Positions 49,284 through 58,283 of a stretch of 64,000 nt of DNA are shown here, piece by piece. The notes beneath the pieces are model-generated. The model was given only the letters and a program-made list of their open reading frames with translations. It made no database searches and was not told where the DNA came from. The stretch comes from Pseudomonas sp. Irchel s3f7 (GTDB lineage Bacteria > Pseudomonadota > Gammaproteobacteria > Pseudomonadales > Pseudomonadaceae). The position numbers were made by a program, and so were the translations under genes. The stretch lies in NCBI RefSeq assembly GCF_900187615.1, contig NZ_FYDO01000019.1:1-64000 (forward strand), in the 5' to 3' direction. How positions within the stretch are numbered: position 1 is the first letter of the stretch; each line of letters opens with the position of its first letter.

Positions 49284-50345
49284 ATGAGCGAACGAACGAC
49301 CTCTGCAAGCTGGGCGATGGGGATTGTCAAAGCGCTGGAGATGGACGGCCTGGATTGCCGGGTGCTGTTCAAGCAGCTGGGGCTCGACTATGCGGCACTG
49401 GATGATCCGGATGCGCGCTTCCCGCAGGATTCCATGACACGGCTGTGGCAACGCGCGGTCGAGCTATCTGGCAACCCGGCCATTGGCCTGAACATGGGCA
49501 AAGTGGTGCGGCCTGCGCAGTTTCACGTGGCGGGCTACGCCTTGATGTCCAGCCAGACCCTGGCCGAAGGCTTCCAGCGCCTGGTGCGGTTTCAGCGCAT
49601 CATCGCCGAAAGTGCCGACCTGAGTTTCAAGCTGCTGGACGAAGGTTACGCGCTGATTCTGACGGTGCACGGCGATCATCTTCCGCCGACCCGACAAAGC
49701 GCCGAAGCTTCGCTGGCCTGTGCGCTGGCCCTGTGCGGCTGGCTGACCGGGCGGACGTTGCAACCACGCAAAGTGCTGGTTCAGGGCGATCAGCCGGTCG
49801 ACCTGGAACCGTACAAGCAAGCCTTCCATGCGCCGCTGGTGTTCAGTGCGCCTTACGATGCGCTGATCTTCGAACGCTCGGACATGGAAGCGCCGCTACC
49901 GACGGCCAACGAGGCCATGGCGTTGCTGCATGATCGTTTTGCCGGTGAATACCTGGCGCGCTTTTCGGAAAGCCGCGTGACCCACAAGGCGCGGCAGGTG
50001 TTGTGTCGTCTGTTGCCTCAAGGGGAACCCAAGCGCGACACTGTGGCGCAGACGCTGCATTTGTCCCAGCGAACCTTGCAGCGTCGCTTGCAGGAAGAGG
50101 GCACGAGTTTCCAGGTGTTGCTCGACGATACCCGACGCGAATTGGCCGAGCAGTATCTGGCGCAACCGAACATGACCTTGCTGGAAATTGCCTATCTGCT
50201 GGGGTTCGCCGATCCGAGCAACTTCTTCCGCGCCTTCCGCCGCTGGTTCGATGCCACACCCGGAGAGTACCGGATGCGGCTATTGCAAGCGCCTGCGGCG
50301 ATCAATGACGCCAAAATGCCGGAATACACAGCACAAACACAGTAA
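49284..50345 (+). CDS. AraC-family regulator with arabinose-binding-like domain
   Basis: 353 residues from the ATG at 49284. The N-terminal two thirds are the Arabinose_bd type found in OruR/ArgR-like Pseudomonas regulators (ALEMDGLDCRVLFKQLGL; AGYALMSSQTLAEGFQRL). The C-terminal AraC domain has KRDTVAQTLHLSQRTLQRRL and LLEIAYLLGFADPSNFFRAF. Effector unknown. Its last 44 bp overlap the trkH 3' end tail to tail. Confidence 0.86.
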   Translation: MSERTTSASWAMGIVKALEMDGLDCRVLFKQLGLDYAALDDPDARFPQDSMTRLWQRAVELSGNPAIGLNMGKVVRPAQFHVAGYALMSSQTLAEGFQRLVRFQRIIAESADLSFKLLDEGYALILTVHGDHLPPTRQSAEASLACALALCGWLTGRTLQPRKVLVQGDQPVDLEPYKQAFHAPLVFSAPYDALIFERSDMEAPLPTANEAMALLHDRFAGEYLARFSESRVTHKARQVLCRLLPQGEPKRDTVAQTLHLSQRTLQRRLQEEGTSFQVLLDDTRRELAEQYLAQPNMTLLEIAYLLGFADPSNFFRAFRRWFDATPGEYRMRLLQAPAAINDAKMPEYTAQTQ

Positions 50346-51756
50346 TGATTTCCAGTCGGCCCAGCAGCATGCCGGCCGACAGAATCCACTTGGCGGCGTC
50401 CGGCAGGGTGGCGAAATTGCCTGCCGGGCCGATGGTTTCGCCCAAGCCCGGGCCGACGCCGGACACGGTGCTGGCCGCGCCGGTCAACGCAGTCATCCAG
50501 TCCACGCCGAGCAGCGACAGCAGCAGTGCGATCACACAGATGGTGATGGCAAAGAAGAACGAAAACGTCAGGATCGAACGCACGATCTCTTCGTCCAGCC
50601 GGTGGCCGTTGTACTTCTGCTTGATCACCGCCCGGGGGTGAATCAGCTGGTTAAGGTTGGCCTTGAGCAGGATGTAGGCGACCTGGAAGCGGAAAATCTT
50701 GATCCCGCCAGCGGTCGAACCCGAGCAACCGCCGACAAAGCCCAGATAAAAGAACAGCATCAGCGAGAAATTGCCCCACAGGCTGTAGTCCCCCAGCGCA
50801 AAACCGGTCGTGGTCACGACCGACGTCACGTTCAGCGCCACGTGCCGCAGCGCGTCCAGCCAATGCATCTGGGTGGTCCACCAGTACCAGGTGCCGAGCA
50901 CCAGCCAGGTCACCAGCAACATGCCGAGCAAGCCCTGCACTTGTTGATCCTTGATCAGCGCCTTACGGTTGCCACGCAACGTCGCGACATACAGGGTGAA
51001 CGGCAGGGCGCCGAGAATCATGATGACGATCGCCACCCAATGCACCGCTGGCTGCGGCCACTTGGCCAAGGACTGGTCGGAGGTGGAGAAACCGCCGGTG
51101 GAAATCGCCGACATCGCGTGGTTGATCGCGTCGAACGGGCTCATCCCGGCCCACCAGAACGCCAGGCTGCCGAAAATGGTAATGCCGACATAGGCTGCCA
51201 CGATCAGGCGCGCCACCATGTGCGAGCGGGGCATGACTTTTTCCGATCGGTCCGACGATTCGGTCTGGAACAGCCGCATGCCACCAATGCGCAAGAGCGG
51301 CAGAATCGCGACCGCCATGCCGATAAAGCCGATGCCGCCGATCCAGTGCAGCAACGAGCGCCACATCAGGATGCCGGGGGACATGGTGTCCAGGCCGTTG
51401 AGCACGGTCGCGCCGGTGGCGGTGATGCCGGACATGCTTTCAAAGAAGGAGTCGGTGTAGCTGATGTGCTGAGTCAGCAGGAATGGCAGCGCCGCGAAGA
51501 TGCACACCACCAGCCAGCTGCTCACGGTCAGCAGGTACATGTCCCGCGGGCGCAGGTGAATGTGCTCGGGACGCCCCGGAATCACCAGCGCCAGACCGGC
51601 GACAAAGGTGATCATGCTGGCCCAGAGGAACGATGTCAGGTCGCTGGTGCGGTCAAAGATGACCAGCGTGGCCATGGGCACGACCATGGCAATCGCCAGC
51701 GTGATCAGGAAGATGCCGATGATGAAACCAATGATCCGTAAGGTCGGCAACGCCAT
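50302..51756 (-). CDS. trkH: Potassium uptake protein TrkH
   Basis: 484 residues, the usual TrkH length, with about ten membrane helices. Four pore-loop selectivity segments can be found (including GITATGATVLNGL, SAISTGGFSTSDQS, VVTTTGFALGD and AASTVSGVGPGL), each with the key Gly. It takes up K+ with TrkA in the inner membrane. The start has only a weak ribosome site. The 3' end overlaps the AraC gene. Confidence 0.92.
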   Translation of the reverse strand: MALPTLRIIGFIIGIFLITLAIAMVVPMATLVIFDRTSDLTSFLWASMITFVAGLALVIPGRPEHIHLRPRDMYLLTVSSWLVVCIFAALPFLLTQHISYTDSFFESMSGITATGATVLNGLDTMSPGILMWRSLLHWIGGIGFIGMAVAILPLLRIGGMRLFQTESSDRSEKVMPRSHMVARLIVAAYVGITIFGSLAFWWAGMSPFDAINHAMSAISTGGFSTSDQSLAKWPQPAVHWVAIVIMILGALPFTLYVATLRGNRKALIKDQQVQGLLGMLLVTWLVLGTWYWWTTQMHWLDALRHVALNVTSVVTTTGFALGDYSLWGNFSLMLFFYLGFVGGCSGSTAGGIKIFRFQVAYILLKANLNQLIHPRAVIKQKYNGHRLDEEIVRSILTFSFFFAITICVIALLLSLLGVDWMTALTGAASTVSGVGPGLGETIGPAGNFATLPDAAKWILSAGMLLGRLEIITVFVLCIPAFWRH

Positions 51757-51876
51757 GAGGTCCGCTCGGCTGAAGTAAGGAAGGGCGCCATTCTACCTGC
51801 GAGGCGGGGCATGTAAACCGCACTGCGGTGGTAGTTACAGCTAGAATAGCCGCACAAATTTTTCAGGAGGTGGCCG

Positions 51877-52443
51877 ATGCAGGCTCTCGACGCTTTGCTC
51901 AACCGTGTTTCCGTCCCACGACTGCTTGATCCGGCACCAACCGCGGAGCAACGTGAAGTGCTGTTTGGCGCCGCCATGCGGGCACCGGACCACGGCCATT
52001 TGCAGCCTTGGCGCTTCCTGACGGTGGAAGGCGTGGCACGTGAGCAAATGGGCGAGTTGCTCGCCGAAGCGGCAAGACTGCAGGACAGCGAAGTCACCGA
52101 AGCGGCCATCGACAAGGCGCGCAACGGTCCGCTGCGGGCACCGTTGGTGGTCGTGGTGATTGCTCGCGTGCAGGATCACGTCAAATACCCTAAGTCCGAG
52201 CAACTGCTGGCGGCGGGTTGTGCAGCCCACGGGATTTTGCTGGCGGCGTATGCCCAAGGCATCGGCGCGGTATGGCGTACCGGTGACCTGGCGTATTCGT
52301 CGCATGTGGCCAAGGGTTTGGGATTGGCGGAAGGGGAGGAAGTGATTGCTTTCCTTTATCTGGGTACACCGCAGAAAGAACCGCGAGTGGCCGAGAAGGT
52401 CGACCTGGCCGAGTTCGTCAGCGCCTGGCGCGGTAAAGCCTAA
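51877..52443 (+). CDS. Nitroreductase family protein (YdjA-like)
   Basis: 188 residues, within the short YdjA branch. AMRAPDHGHLQPWRFLTVEG near residue 30 is the FMN phosphate-binding segment, and GIGAVWRTGDLAYSSHVAKGL the second flavin contact. GGAGG lies five bases before the ATG. FMN-dependent NAD(P)H reductase; physiological substrate unknown. It is divergent from trkH. Confidence 0.88.
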   Translation: MQALDALLNRVSVPRLLDPAPTAEQREVLFGAAMRAPDHGHLQPWRFLTVEGVAREQMGELLAEAARLQDSEVTEAAIDKARNGPLRAPLVVVVIARVQDHVKYPKSEQLLAAGCAAHGILLAAYAQGIGAVWRTGDLAYSSHVAKGLGLAEGEEVIAFLYLGTPQKEPRVAEKVDLAEFVSAWRGKA

Positions 52444-52471
52444 AGATCAACAGATCGCAGCACCACAGCGC

Positions 52472-53815
52472 TTACAACGGCGCAACAGCCCCCGGAACCA
52501 ACGGCAATTCCAGGCTGGCAATAAACCCGCCTTCAGGATGGTTGGCCAGCGCCAGGCTGCCGCCATGCCGTTCTGCCGCACGCCGTGCAATGGCCAGCCC
52601 CAGGCCATGTCCGGCGGCGGTTTGCCCGGGGGCGCGGTAGAACGGCTCGCCGAGCTGACTCAAGTGCTCGGCATCCACTCCAGGCCCATGATCGCGCACC
52701 GTCACCACAATGCGTTCGCCCTGACGCAAGGCCTGTATTTCGATGGGCATGCCACCTGCCGGGTTGAAACGCTGGGCATTTCGCAGCAGGTTGTCCACGG
52801 CCCGTTCGATCATGGTCGGCCAGCCTTTGAGGTTCAGTTGCGGCTCGGCTTCGAGATGGACAAGCTGATCCGGTGAGGCCAGTTGCGCATCCTTTTGCAG
52901 GGTGGTGAGCAACGCGTTGAGGTCCACCTCTTCCGCACTGGCGTTGTCGGAATCGACCCGCGCCAACACTAGGATTTCGCTGATCAGCGCTTCCAGGCGA
53001 TCGCACTCGCGGGTCAGGCGCGGCCACAGCTGTTCGCGTTCTTGCGGAGTGGCCCGCTCGGCCAGTGCCAAGGCGATGCGCAAACGAGCGAGGGGAGAGC
53101 GCAGCTCGTGGGACACGTCGCGCAGCAATTGCCGCTGACTGCCGATCAGGCTTTGCAGGCGCGCGCCCATGCGGTTGAAATCGTTGGCCAGTACGCCGAA
53201 CTCGTCGCGGCGGTTAGCCAGTTTCACCAGGCTGTTTTGTTGATAGGTGGTTTGGCCGAGGTCATGCACCGCGCCGCGCAGGCGACTGAGCGGGCGGGTG
53301 ATGGAAAAGGTCACCAGCAGGCTGAATAAAGTCAGCACCACCAAGGCAATACCCAGCGCACTCAACGGCCATAACAGGCTTTCGCGGTGCCAGGCGTCCA
53401 GTTCCGGGTGGGGGATGCGGTAGATCAGCAGGTAGGTGTCGCCGGTTTTTTCGCTGGTGTATTCATCGGTCAGGCGTCGCCATGGCAGGCGTCGGTCTTC
53501 GTTATTCTGCCGCGCTTCGAACGCTGCGGCGCGACGAGGGAATGTGCCGCGCACCACCGGGTCGCCACTTTCGTTGAGCACCTGAACGTCAATGTGATAC
53601 TGACGTTTGCGTTGCTGAAGAAGGTCCTGGGCGGCCTCTTCGCCTTCGGACTCGTAAGTCTGCGTCCACTGTTCGGGCAGCGTGTTGAGGCCCGGGTGAC
53701 GGCTGAGAATCCATGCGTCCTGATTGAGCATGTGCCCGAGCAGAATGGACAACCCTGCAACCAGAGCGATGGCCAACCAGAAGCTGGCCAGAATACGCCA
53801 GAACAATGAACGCAC
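52472..53815 (-). CDS. Envelope-stress sensor histidine kinase (CpxA/CpxS-like)
   Basis: 447 residues from a GTG (GAGG about ten bases upstream). A membrane helix (10-28), a periplasmic sensor domain to about residue 140, and a second helix are followed by HAMP, then HisKA with DVSHELRSPLARLRIALAL (phospho-His), and an ATPase domain with N, G1 (DHGPGVDAEHL) and G2 (GHGLGLAIA) boxes. It follows the Spy-like gene and the response regulator on the same strand, so the three probably work together in sensing envelope stress. Confidence 0.88.
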   Translation of the reverse strand: MRSLFWRILASFWLAIALVAGLSILLGHMLNQDAWILSRHPGLNTLPEQWTQTYESEGEEAAQDLLQQRKRQYHIDVQVLNESGDPVVRGTFPRRAAAFEARQNNEDRRLPWRRLTDEYTSEKTGDTYLLIYRIPHPELDAWHRESLLWPLSALGIALVVLTLFSLLVTFSITRPLSRLRGAVHDLGQTTYQQNSLVKLANRRDEFGVLANDFNRMGARLQSLIGSQRQLLRDVSHELRSPLARLRIALALAERATPQEREQLWPRLTRECDRLEALISEILVLARVDSDNASAEEVDLNALLTTLQKDAQLASPDQLVHLEAEPQLNLKGWPTMIERAVDNLLRNAQRFNPAGGMPIEIQALRQGERIVVTVRDHGPGVDAEHLSQLGEPFYRAPGQTAAGHGLGLAIARRAAERHGGSLALANHPEGGFIASLELPLVPGAVAPL

Positions 53816-53832
53816 AGAAAATCCTCGAAACG

Positions 53833-53860
53833 TGTGGGAGCGAGCCTGCTCGCTCCCACA
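53833..53860 (-). repeat. Palindrome between Spy-like and kinase genes
   Basis: TGTGGGAGCGAG and CTCGCTCCCACA are perfect 12-bp arms around a 4-base loop, inside the presumed operon. Confidence 0.75.
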
Positions 53861-53917
53861 TTAGATCAAACGCATGCGACCCAACGCGGTTGAGTCGTTG
53901 GGTCCGGGGTTAACGCA

Positions 53918-54367
53918 TTATTGCGCCTTTTGCGGTTGTTGCGCTTTCCAGGCCTTGAACTCGGTCCATTCAGCGCGACGCTCAGCCTGTTTTTTCTGGA
54001 TTTCGTCGAATTCTTTCTGTTGATCCGGTTTCAGCAAGGCGCGTACATCCGCTTCCGCTTTTTTGTGGTTCGCGGTCATCTCGTCTTTCATGGCTTTCTG
54101 GTCGGCTGGCGAGAGTTTCTCCAGGTACTTGTCGACCACTTGCTTACGTTCGTGCATTTGCTCGCCCATGATCTTGCGGATCTGCTCGCGCTGTTCGCGG
54201 CTCAGGTCCAGCTGGCTGTACGGGCCTTTGCCGTGCATGCCGTGCATCTGACCGCCGTGGCGCGAACCGTCCATCGAGCCATCCATCGGGCCTGCGCCTT
54301 CGGGCATGGCCATGGCAACGGTCGGCAGGGCGGCAGCGAACATCAGAGCGATAAGAGTCTTGCGCAT
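53918..54367 (-). CDS. Spy/CpxP-family periplasmic chaperone
   Basis: 149 residues from the ATG at 54367 (GGAGATA upstream), with a signal peptide (MRKTLIALMFAAALPTVAMA). The mature part has a His/Met/Gly-rich stretch (GSRHGGQMHGMHGKG), then LDLSREQREQIRKIM, an LTxxQ-type repeat as in Spy and CpxP, and a second such helix (LLKPDQQKEFDEI). It would act as a holdase and feed back on the kinase. It lies between the response-regulator and kinase genes. Confidence 0.85.
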   Translation of the reverse strand: MRKTLIALMFAAALPTVAMAMPEGAGPMDGSMDGSRHGGQMHGMHGKGPYSQLDLSREQREQIRKIMGEQMHERKQVVDKYLEKLSPADQKAMKDEMTANHKKAEADVRALLKPDQQKEFDEIQKKQAERRAEWTEFKAWKAQQPQKAQ

Positions 54368-54495
54368 GGTGTATCTCCTTGTCTCGTTCCCGGTACGTTC
54401 CGGATGAGTGCAGATTACGGAGATCAAGGTCAGCGGCGGTCAGCGGAGTGTAAGGCTTGGGTAAAGATGGTTTTCTATGTCCCTGACAAAACATC

Positions 54496-54570
54496 CCTGT
54501 AGGAGCCGGCTTGCTGGCGAAGGGGCCTTGAGGCCATCAAAAGCTTCGCTGGCAAGCCAGCTCCTACAGG
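54496..54570 (-). repeat. Class A palindrome splitting the Cpx-like operon
   Basis: CCTGTAGGAGCCGGCTTGCT and AGCCAGCTCCTACAGG arms around about 35 bases. It lies in the 215-bp gap between the response-regulator stop and the Spy-like start and could lower downstream expression. Confidence 0.75.
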
Positions 54571-54582
54571 GGGCGTGTTTCG

Positions 54583-55260
54583 TCAGAGGCTGTAGTAGTA
54601 ACCGCGGCTGCGAAGGGCAACGATGCGCGGTCGGCCATCGGCGTGCGGGCCGATTTTTTTGCGCAGGTTGCTGACGTGCATGTCCAGGCTGCGGTCGTAC
54701 AGGGTCAGCTTGCGGCCGAGGGCGATTTGCGCCAGTTCCTGCTTGTCCAGAGGCTCGCCGGGTTGCTTGAGCAAGGCTTCGAGCAGGCGACTTTCAGAGA
54801 CGGTGAGGATGTATTCCTGTTGATCGATGCTGACCACGCCGCGCACCGGGCTGAAACACAGGTCGCCCAGTTCCATCTGGCTGGACACCGCCGCCGGATG
54901 GCTGCGGCGCAACACCGCACGCAGGCGGGCGGTCAGTTCCCGCGGATCGCAGGGTTTGGCCAGGTAATCGTCGGCGCCGAGTTCCAGGCCGAGGATGCGG
55001 TCCAGCGGTTCGCCCCGGGCCGAGAGCATCAGCACCGGCAGATCCGGATGATCGCTGCGCAATTGCTTGAGCAGTTCCAGGCCGCTGCCGTCGGGCAGCA
55101 TCACATCCAGCACCACGGCCGCCGGGGAGGCCTCCGCCAGTGCACGCCGCGCACTCTGGCCGTCGTGACAGGCGCGAACCTGAAATCCTTCCTGGCTCAG
55201 CCAACTGCTCAGGAGCTCACACAGCTCCTGGTCATCATCAATCAGTAACAGCTCGCTCAT
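54583..55260 (-). CDS. cpxR: OmpR-family response regulator (CpxR-like)
   Basis: 225 residues. Receiver domain with the acidic pair DDD near residue 8-10 and the phospho-Asp in VVLDVMLPDGSG (about residue 51), then a winged-helix DNA-binding domain (SRLLEALLKQPGEPLDKQEL; LDMHVSNLRKKIG). It pairs with the kinase at 52472 and probably activates the Spy-like gene. The name rests on the gene set and on similarity to P. aeruginosa CpxR as remembered. Confidence 0.85.
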   Translation of the reverse strand: MSELLLIDDDQELCELLSSWLSQEGFQVRACHDGQSARRALAEASPAAVVLDVMLPDGSGLELLKQLRSDHPDLPVLMLSARGEPLDRILGLELGADDYLAKPCDPRELTARLRAVLRRSHPAAVSSQMELGDLCFSPVRGVVSIDQQEYILTVSESRLLEALLKQPGEPLDKQELAQIALGRKLTLYDRSLDMHVSNLRKKIGPHADGRPRIVALRSRGYYYSL

Positions 55261-55267
55261 GACTCAC

Positions 55268-55681
55268 TCAATTTAGCCATTGTCGACGTTTTCGACTTGC
55301 CCCACTGGCGAAGATACCGCAGAGCAGAGCCAATAGCGCTACCCCGGCGCCGATCACGAACCATTGTTGCTGATCGGTCAACCAGCGTGGCACCGAACTG
55401 CCGGCCTGGGCTTCCTTGAGTTGCAGCTTCAGTCGCTGGTTCTCTTGGCGCAACCGGGCCAGCTGGGCGCTTTCGCGCTCGCCATCGGCATTCTGCAGTT
55501 GTTTGCTCAGTTCTTCCCGTTGCCGCTCGCTGTCTTTCAAGCGTTGCTGCAATTCATTGATCTGGCTGCCGGCGCTCAAGGACAGCGGCGTGGAATGACC
55601 TTCCTCGGCGCTTTCTTCACCGTGGGCGGGTGCCATGATCGACAACGTGACTAACATCAGACACAACGGACCTTTGCGCAT
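55268..55681 (-). CDS. Exported coiled-coil protein with C-terminal membrane helix
   Basis: 137 residues from the ATG at 55681 (GGAG six bases upstream). A signal peptide (MRKGPLCLMLVTLSIMAPAHG), a coiled coil (INELQQRLKDSERQREEL to KLQLKEAQ) and one membrane helix (WFVIGAGVALLALLCGIFA) with a basic end. The topology is like TIGR04211-type SH3 proteins without the SH3 part. It ends 7 bp before the response-regulator gene, so it leads this operon; its link to envelope stress is inferred. Confidence 0.75.
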   Translation of the reverse strand: MRKGPLCLMLVTLSIMAPAHGEESAEEGHSTPLSLSAGSQINELQQRLKDSERQREELSKQLQNADGERESAQLARLRQENQRLKLQLKEAQAGSSVPRWLTDQQQWFVIGAGVALLALLCGIFASGASRKRRQWLN

Positions 55682-55791
55682 CGCGACTCCTGATTCCAAT
55701 ACGAGTATTGGGCAAGTTGTCGGCCGGCAAACGAGAATAATGAGCGATTGAGAACGCGATGAACCAATAAGGTTCACCGCGTGGAGAGGTG

Positions 55792-56091
55792 TTACGGCAG
55801 GACTTGCTTGAACGGCTTGACCAGAACGTTGGCGTAGACGCCTGCGGCGATGTACGGATCTGCGTCGGCCCAGGCTTGTGCGGCGCTCAGGGAGTCGAAC
55901 TCGGCGACGATCAGGCTGCCGGTGAAACCCGCAGCGCCTGGATCATTGCTGTCGATCGCCGGGTGTGGACCGGCCAAAACGATGCGACCTTCACCTTTGA
56001 GCGCTTGCAGGCGCTCAAGGTGTGCAGGCCGTGCGGCCAGGCGGGCTTCCAGGGAGTTGGCGACGTCTGTGGCAATGATTGCGTAAAGCAT
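55792..56091 (-). CDS. yciI: YciI-family protein
   Basis: 99 residues from the ATG at 56091. LYAIIATDVANSLEARLAARPAHLERLQAL and GRIVLAGPHPAI contain the conserved His-Asp/His region of the YCII ferredoxin-like fold. Possible small dehydratase/hydrolase; function in bacteria is unsettled. The ATG is one base after the TGA of the septation-protein gene, indicating translational coupling. Confidence 0.85.
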   Translation of the reverse strand: MLYAIIATDVANSLEARLAARPAHLERLQALKGEGRIVLAGPHPAIDSNDPGAAGFTGSLIVAEFDSLSAAQAWADADPYIAAGVYANVLVKPFKQVLP

Positions 56092-56092
56092 G

Positions 56093-56689
56093 TCAGTCCT
56101 CGGTTTTAGGCGTTGTGGTATCGGCATCATGCAGATGGCGGGACAGGTAGATGCCCTGGCCGACCAGGAACAGCAAAGTCATGCCCAGGCTGCCGAAGAC
56201 TTTGAAGTCGACCCAGTAGCTCTGGAAGGTGAACGCGACAAACAGGTTGGCGGCACCGCAAAACAGGAAAAAACCGATCCAGGCGATGTTCAGGCGCGTC
56301 CAGACCGGCTCCGGCAGGGTCAGTGCATGGCCCATGATGCGCTTGATCAGCAGGCTGTCACCGATGAAGTGGCTGCCGATGAATGCCAGCGCGAACAGCC
56401 AGTTGACCACCGGGGCTTTCCATTTCAGGAACGTCTCGCTGTGGAAGGCCAGCGTCAGGCTACCGAAGACCAGGCAGGCGATCAGCGTCAGCCACTGGCT
56501 CTTCTCCAGCTTGCGCTGTTTGATGAACAGCGTGCCGTAAACCGCCAGCGAACTGATGATCAGCATGGCCGTGGCGCTGTAAATACCGCCTACAGTTACC
56601 TCATGACCGGCAATGTCGACGACCCGTGGATCGATTTTGAAGACGATGAAAAACAGCAGGAGCGGGATGAAATCGATGAATTGTTTCAC
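56093..56689 (-). CDS. yciB: Septation protein A (YciB/IspZ family)
   Basis: 198 residues from the GTG at 56689 (VKQFIDFIPLLLFFIVFKID at the start; relatives begin MKQFIDF). The frame continues upstream to 56728 without a start signal. Five membrane helices. It is linked to intracellular septation and envelope integrity in enterics and Shigella. It is followed after one base by yciI and is divergent from the PHP-domain gene. Confidence 0.85.
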   Translation of the reverse strand: MKQFIDFIPLLLFFIVFKIDPRVVDIAGHEVTVGGIYSATAMLIISSLAVYGTLFIKQRKLEKSQWLTLIACLVFGSLTLAFHSETFLKWKAPVVNWLFALAFIGSHFIGDSLLIKRIMGHALTLPEPVWTRLNIAWIGFFLFCGAANLFVAFTFQSYWVDFKVFGSLGMTLLFLVGQGIYLSRHLHDADTTTPKTED

Positions 56690-56776
56690 AGTGGCAGCCA
56701 GAAGCAGGATGTGGCGGCATAATAACAAACATATGGGCGCGCGATAGCGCCAGCTGATTTGAGGTTACAAAGCCCT

Positions 56777-57640
56777 GTGAATGTTGATTTGCACTGCCAT
56801 AGCACGGCCTCCGATGGCGCCCTGGCGCCTGCGGTTCTGGTTGCGCGTGCGTTCGAGAACGGCGTGCGAGTCCTGGCCCTGACCGATCACGACACCCTCG
56901 AAGGTCTCGCCGAGGCGCGCAGCGCTGCGGATGCGCTGGGGATGCAACTGGTCAACGGGGTCGAATTGTCCTGCACCTGGGGCGGCGCCACCATTCACGT
57001 GCTTGGCTATGGTTTCGACGTCAACGCCGCGCCGTTGGTCGAAGCGATCGCCAAATTGCACGATGGGCGCTGGCTGCGTTCCGAAGAGATCAGCCGAAAA
57101 CTGGCGCTCAAAGGCATGCCGGGGGCGCTCGAAGGTGCCCGGTCGATACAGCAGGAGCTGGGCGACAGCGGCAACGCACCGGCCCGCCCGCACTTTGCCG
57201 ACTGGATGGTCCGTGAAGGATTCGTCAAGGATCGCGCCGAAGCGTTTCGCAAATGGCTGGGCGCCGGCAAGCTGGGCGACGTCAAGCAACACTGGCCGAC
57301 GCTGGAAGACACCGTCGAAACCCTGCGCGCGGCCAAGGCCTGGGTCAGTCTTGCTCACCCATGGCACTACGAATTCACTCGCAGCAAGCGCCGCCGCCTG
57401 ATTGCCGACTATATTCAAGCAGGTGGCCACGCCATCGAAGTGGTCAATGGTTACCAGCCCGCCGAGCAAGTGGGCAGCCTGGCCATTCTGGCCCGTGAAT
57501 TCGGTCTGCTGGTCAGCGCCGGCAGTGATTTTCATGGTCCGGGAGGCTGGTCAGAGATCGGTGAGTACCGCCCGCTCCCGGAGGATCTGCCGCCACTTTG
57601 GTGCCGATTCAAACATGACCCAGTTATTGCCGCCGTCTGA
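56777..57640 (+). CDS. rnm: PHP-domain phosphoesterase, RNase AM (YciV) family
   Basis: 287 residues from the GTG at 56777, with GAGG eleven bases upstream; a TTG at 56759 is the alternative. The PHP metal ligands are present: DLHCHSTASDG, LTDHDTLEG, LAHPWHYE and SAGSDFHGPG. E. coli RNase AM (Rnm, formerly YciV) is a 5'-3' exonuclease that trims rRNA 5' ends. First gene of a run with yciO, scpA and scpB; yciO starts 13 bp after its stop. Confidence 0.82.
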   Translation: MNVDLHCHSTASDGALAPAVLVARAFENGVRVLALTDHDTLEGLAEARSAADALGMQLVNGVELSCTWGGATIHVLGYGFDVNAAPLVEAIAKLHDGRWLRSEEISRKLALKGMPGALEGARSIQQELGDSGNAPARPHFADWMVREGFVKDRAEAFRKWLGAGKLGDVKQHWPTLEDTVETLRAAKAWVSLAHPWHYEFTRSKRRRLIADYIQAGGHAIEVVNGYQPAEQVGSLAILAREFGLLVSAGSDFHGPGGWSEIGEYRPLPEDLPPLWCRFKHDPVIAAV

Positions 57641-57653
57641 ACAGGTAGAAAAT

Positions 57654-58283
57654 GTGAGTCAATTTTTCCAGATTCATCCGGAAAACCCGCAAGCGCGCCT
57701 GATCAAACAGGCAGTCGAGATCATCCGCAGCGGCGGGGTGGTGGTTTATCCCACAGACTCGTCCTACGCCATTGGTTGCCAGATCGGCGACAAGGTTGCC
57801 GTCGAGCGCGTGCGCCGTTTGCGCGGGCTGGATGAAAAGCACAACTTCGCGCTGATTTGCTGCGATTTGTCGCAACTGGGGTTGTTTGCCAAGATCGATA
57901 CCGGGACTTTCCGTCTGCTCAAGGCGCACCTGCCGGGGCCATACACCTTCATTCTCAACGCCACCCGCGAAGTGCCACGGTTGTTGCTGCACCCGAAAAA
58001 ACGCACCATCGGCCTGCGTGTTCCGAGTCATCCGATTGCCCTGGCACTGCTGGAACAGCTGGGTGAGCCGCTGATGAGCGTGAGCTTGATCATGCCCGGC
58101 GAAACTGACCCGATGTCTGATCCCTATGAAATGCGCCAACTGCTCGAGCATCAGGTTGATCTGATCATCGACGGCGGTTTCGGCGGCATCAAGGCGTCCA
58201 CCGTGATCAACCTCGCCGACGGCGAGCCTGAAGTCATCCGCGTTGGCTGCGGCGACCCTGCGCCTTTCATGGCCGAGGCGTAG
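57654..58283 (+). CDS. yciO: YciO/Sua5-family protein (threonylcarbamoyl-AMP synthase-like)
   Basis: 209 residues from the GTG with AGGT seven bases upstream; its start VSQFFQIHPENPQARLIKQA matches YciO as remembered. The frame is open far upstream within the previous gene. The YrdC/Sua5 fold is seen in GGVVVYPTDSSYAIGC, GPYTFILNA and GLRVPSHPIALALL. Sua5-type proteins make threonylcarbamoyl-AMP for tRNA t6A; YciO itself cannot fully replace TsaC in E. coli, so the role may differ. The stop abuts the scpA ATG. Confidence 0.88.
   Translation: MSQFFQIHPENPQARLIKQAVEIIRSGGVVVYPTDSSYAIGCQIGDKVAVERVRRLRGLDEKHNFALICCDLSQLGLFAKIDTGTFRLLKAHLPGPYTFILNATREVPRLLLHPKKRTIGLRVPSHPIALALLEQLGEPLMSVSLIMPGETDPMSDPYEMRQLLEHQVDLIIDGGFGGIKASTVINLADGEPEVIRVGCGDPAPFMAEA

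Noticed and set aside
55268..55777. Annotation as a translation initiation factor 2 relative
   Set aside because: Similar coiled-coil proteins are sometimes labelled so, but there is no GTPase motif; it has a signal peptide and a membrane helix.
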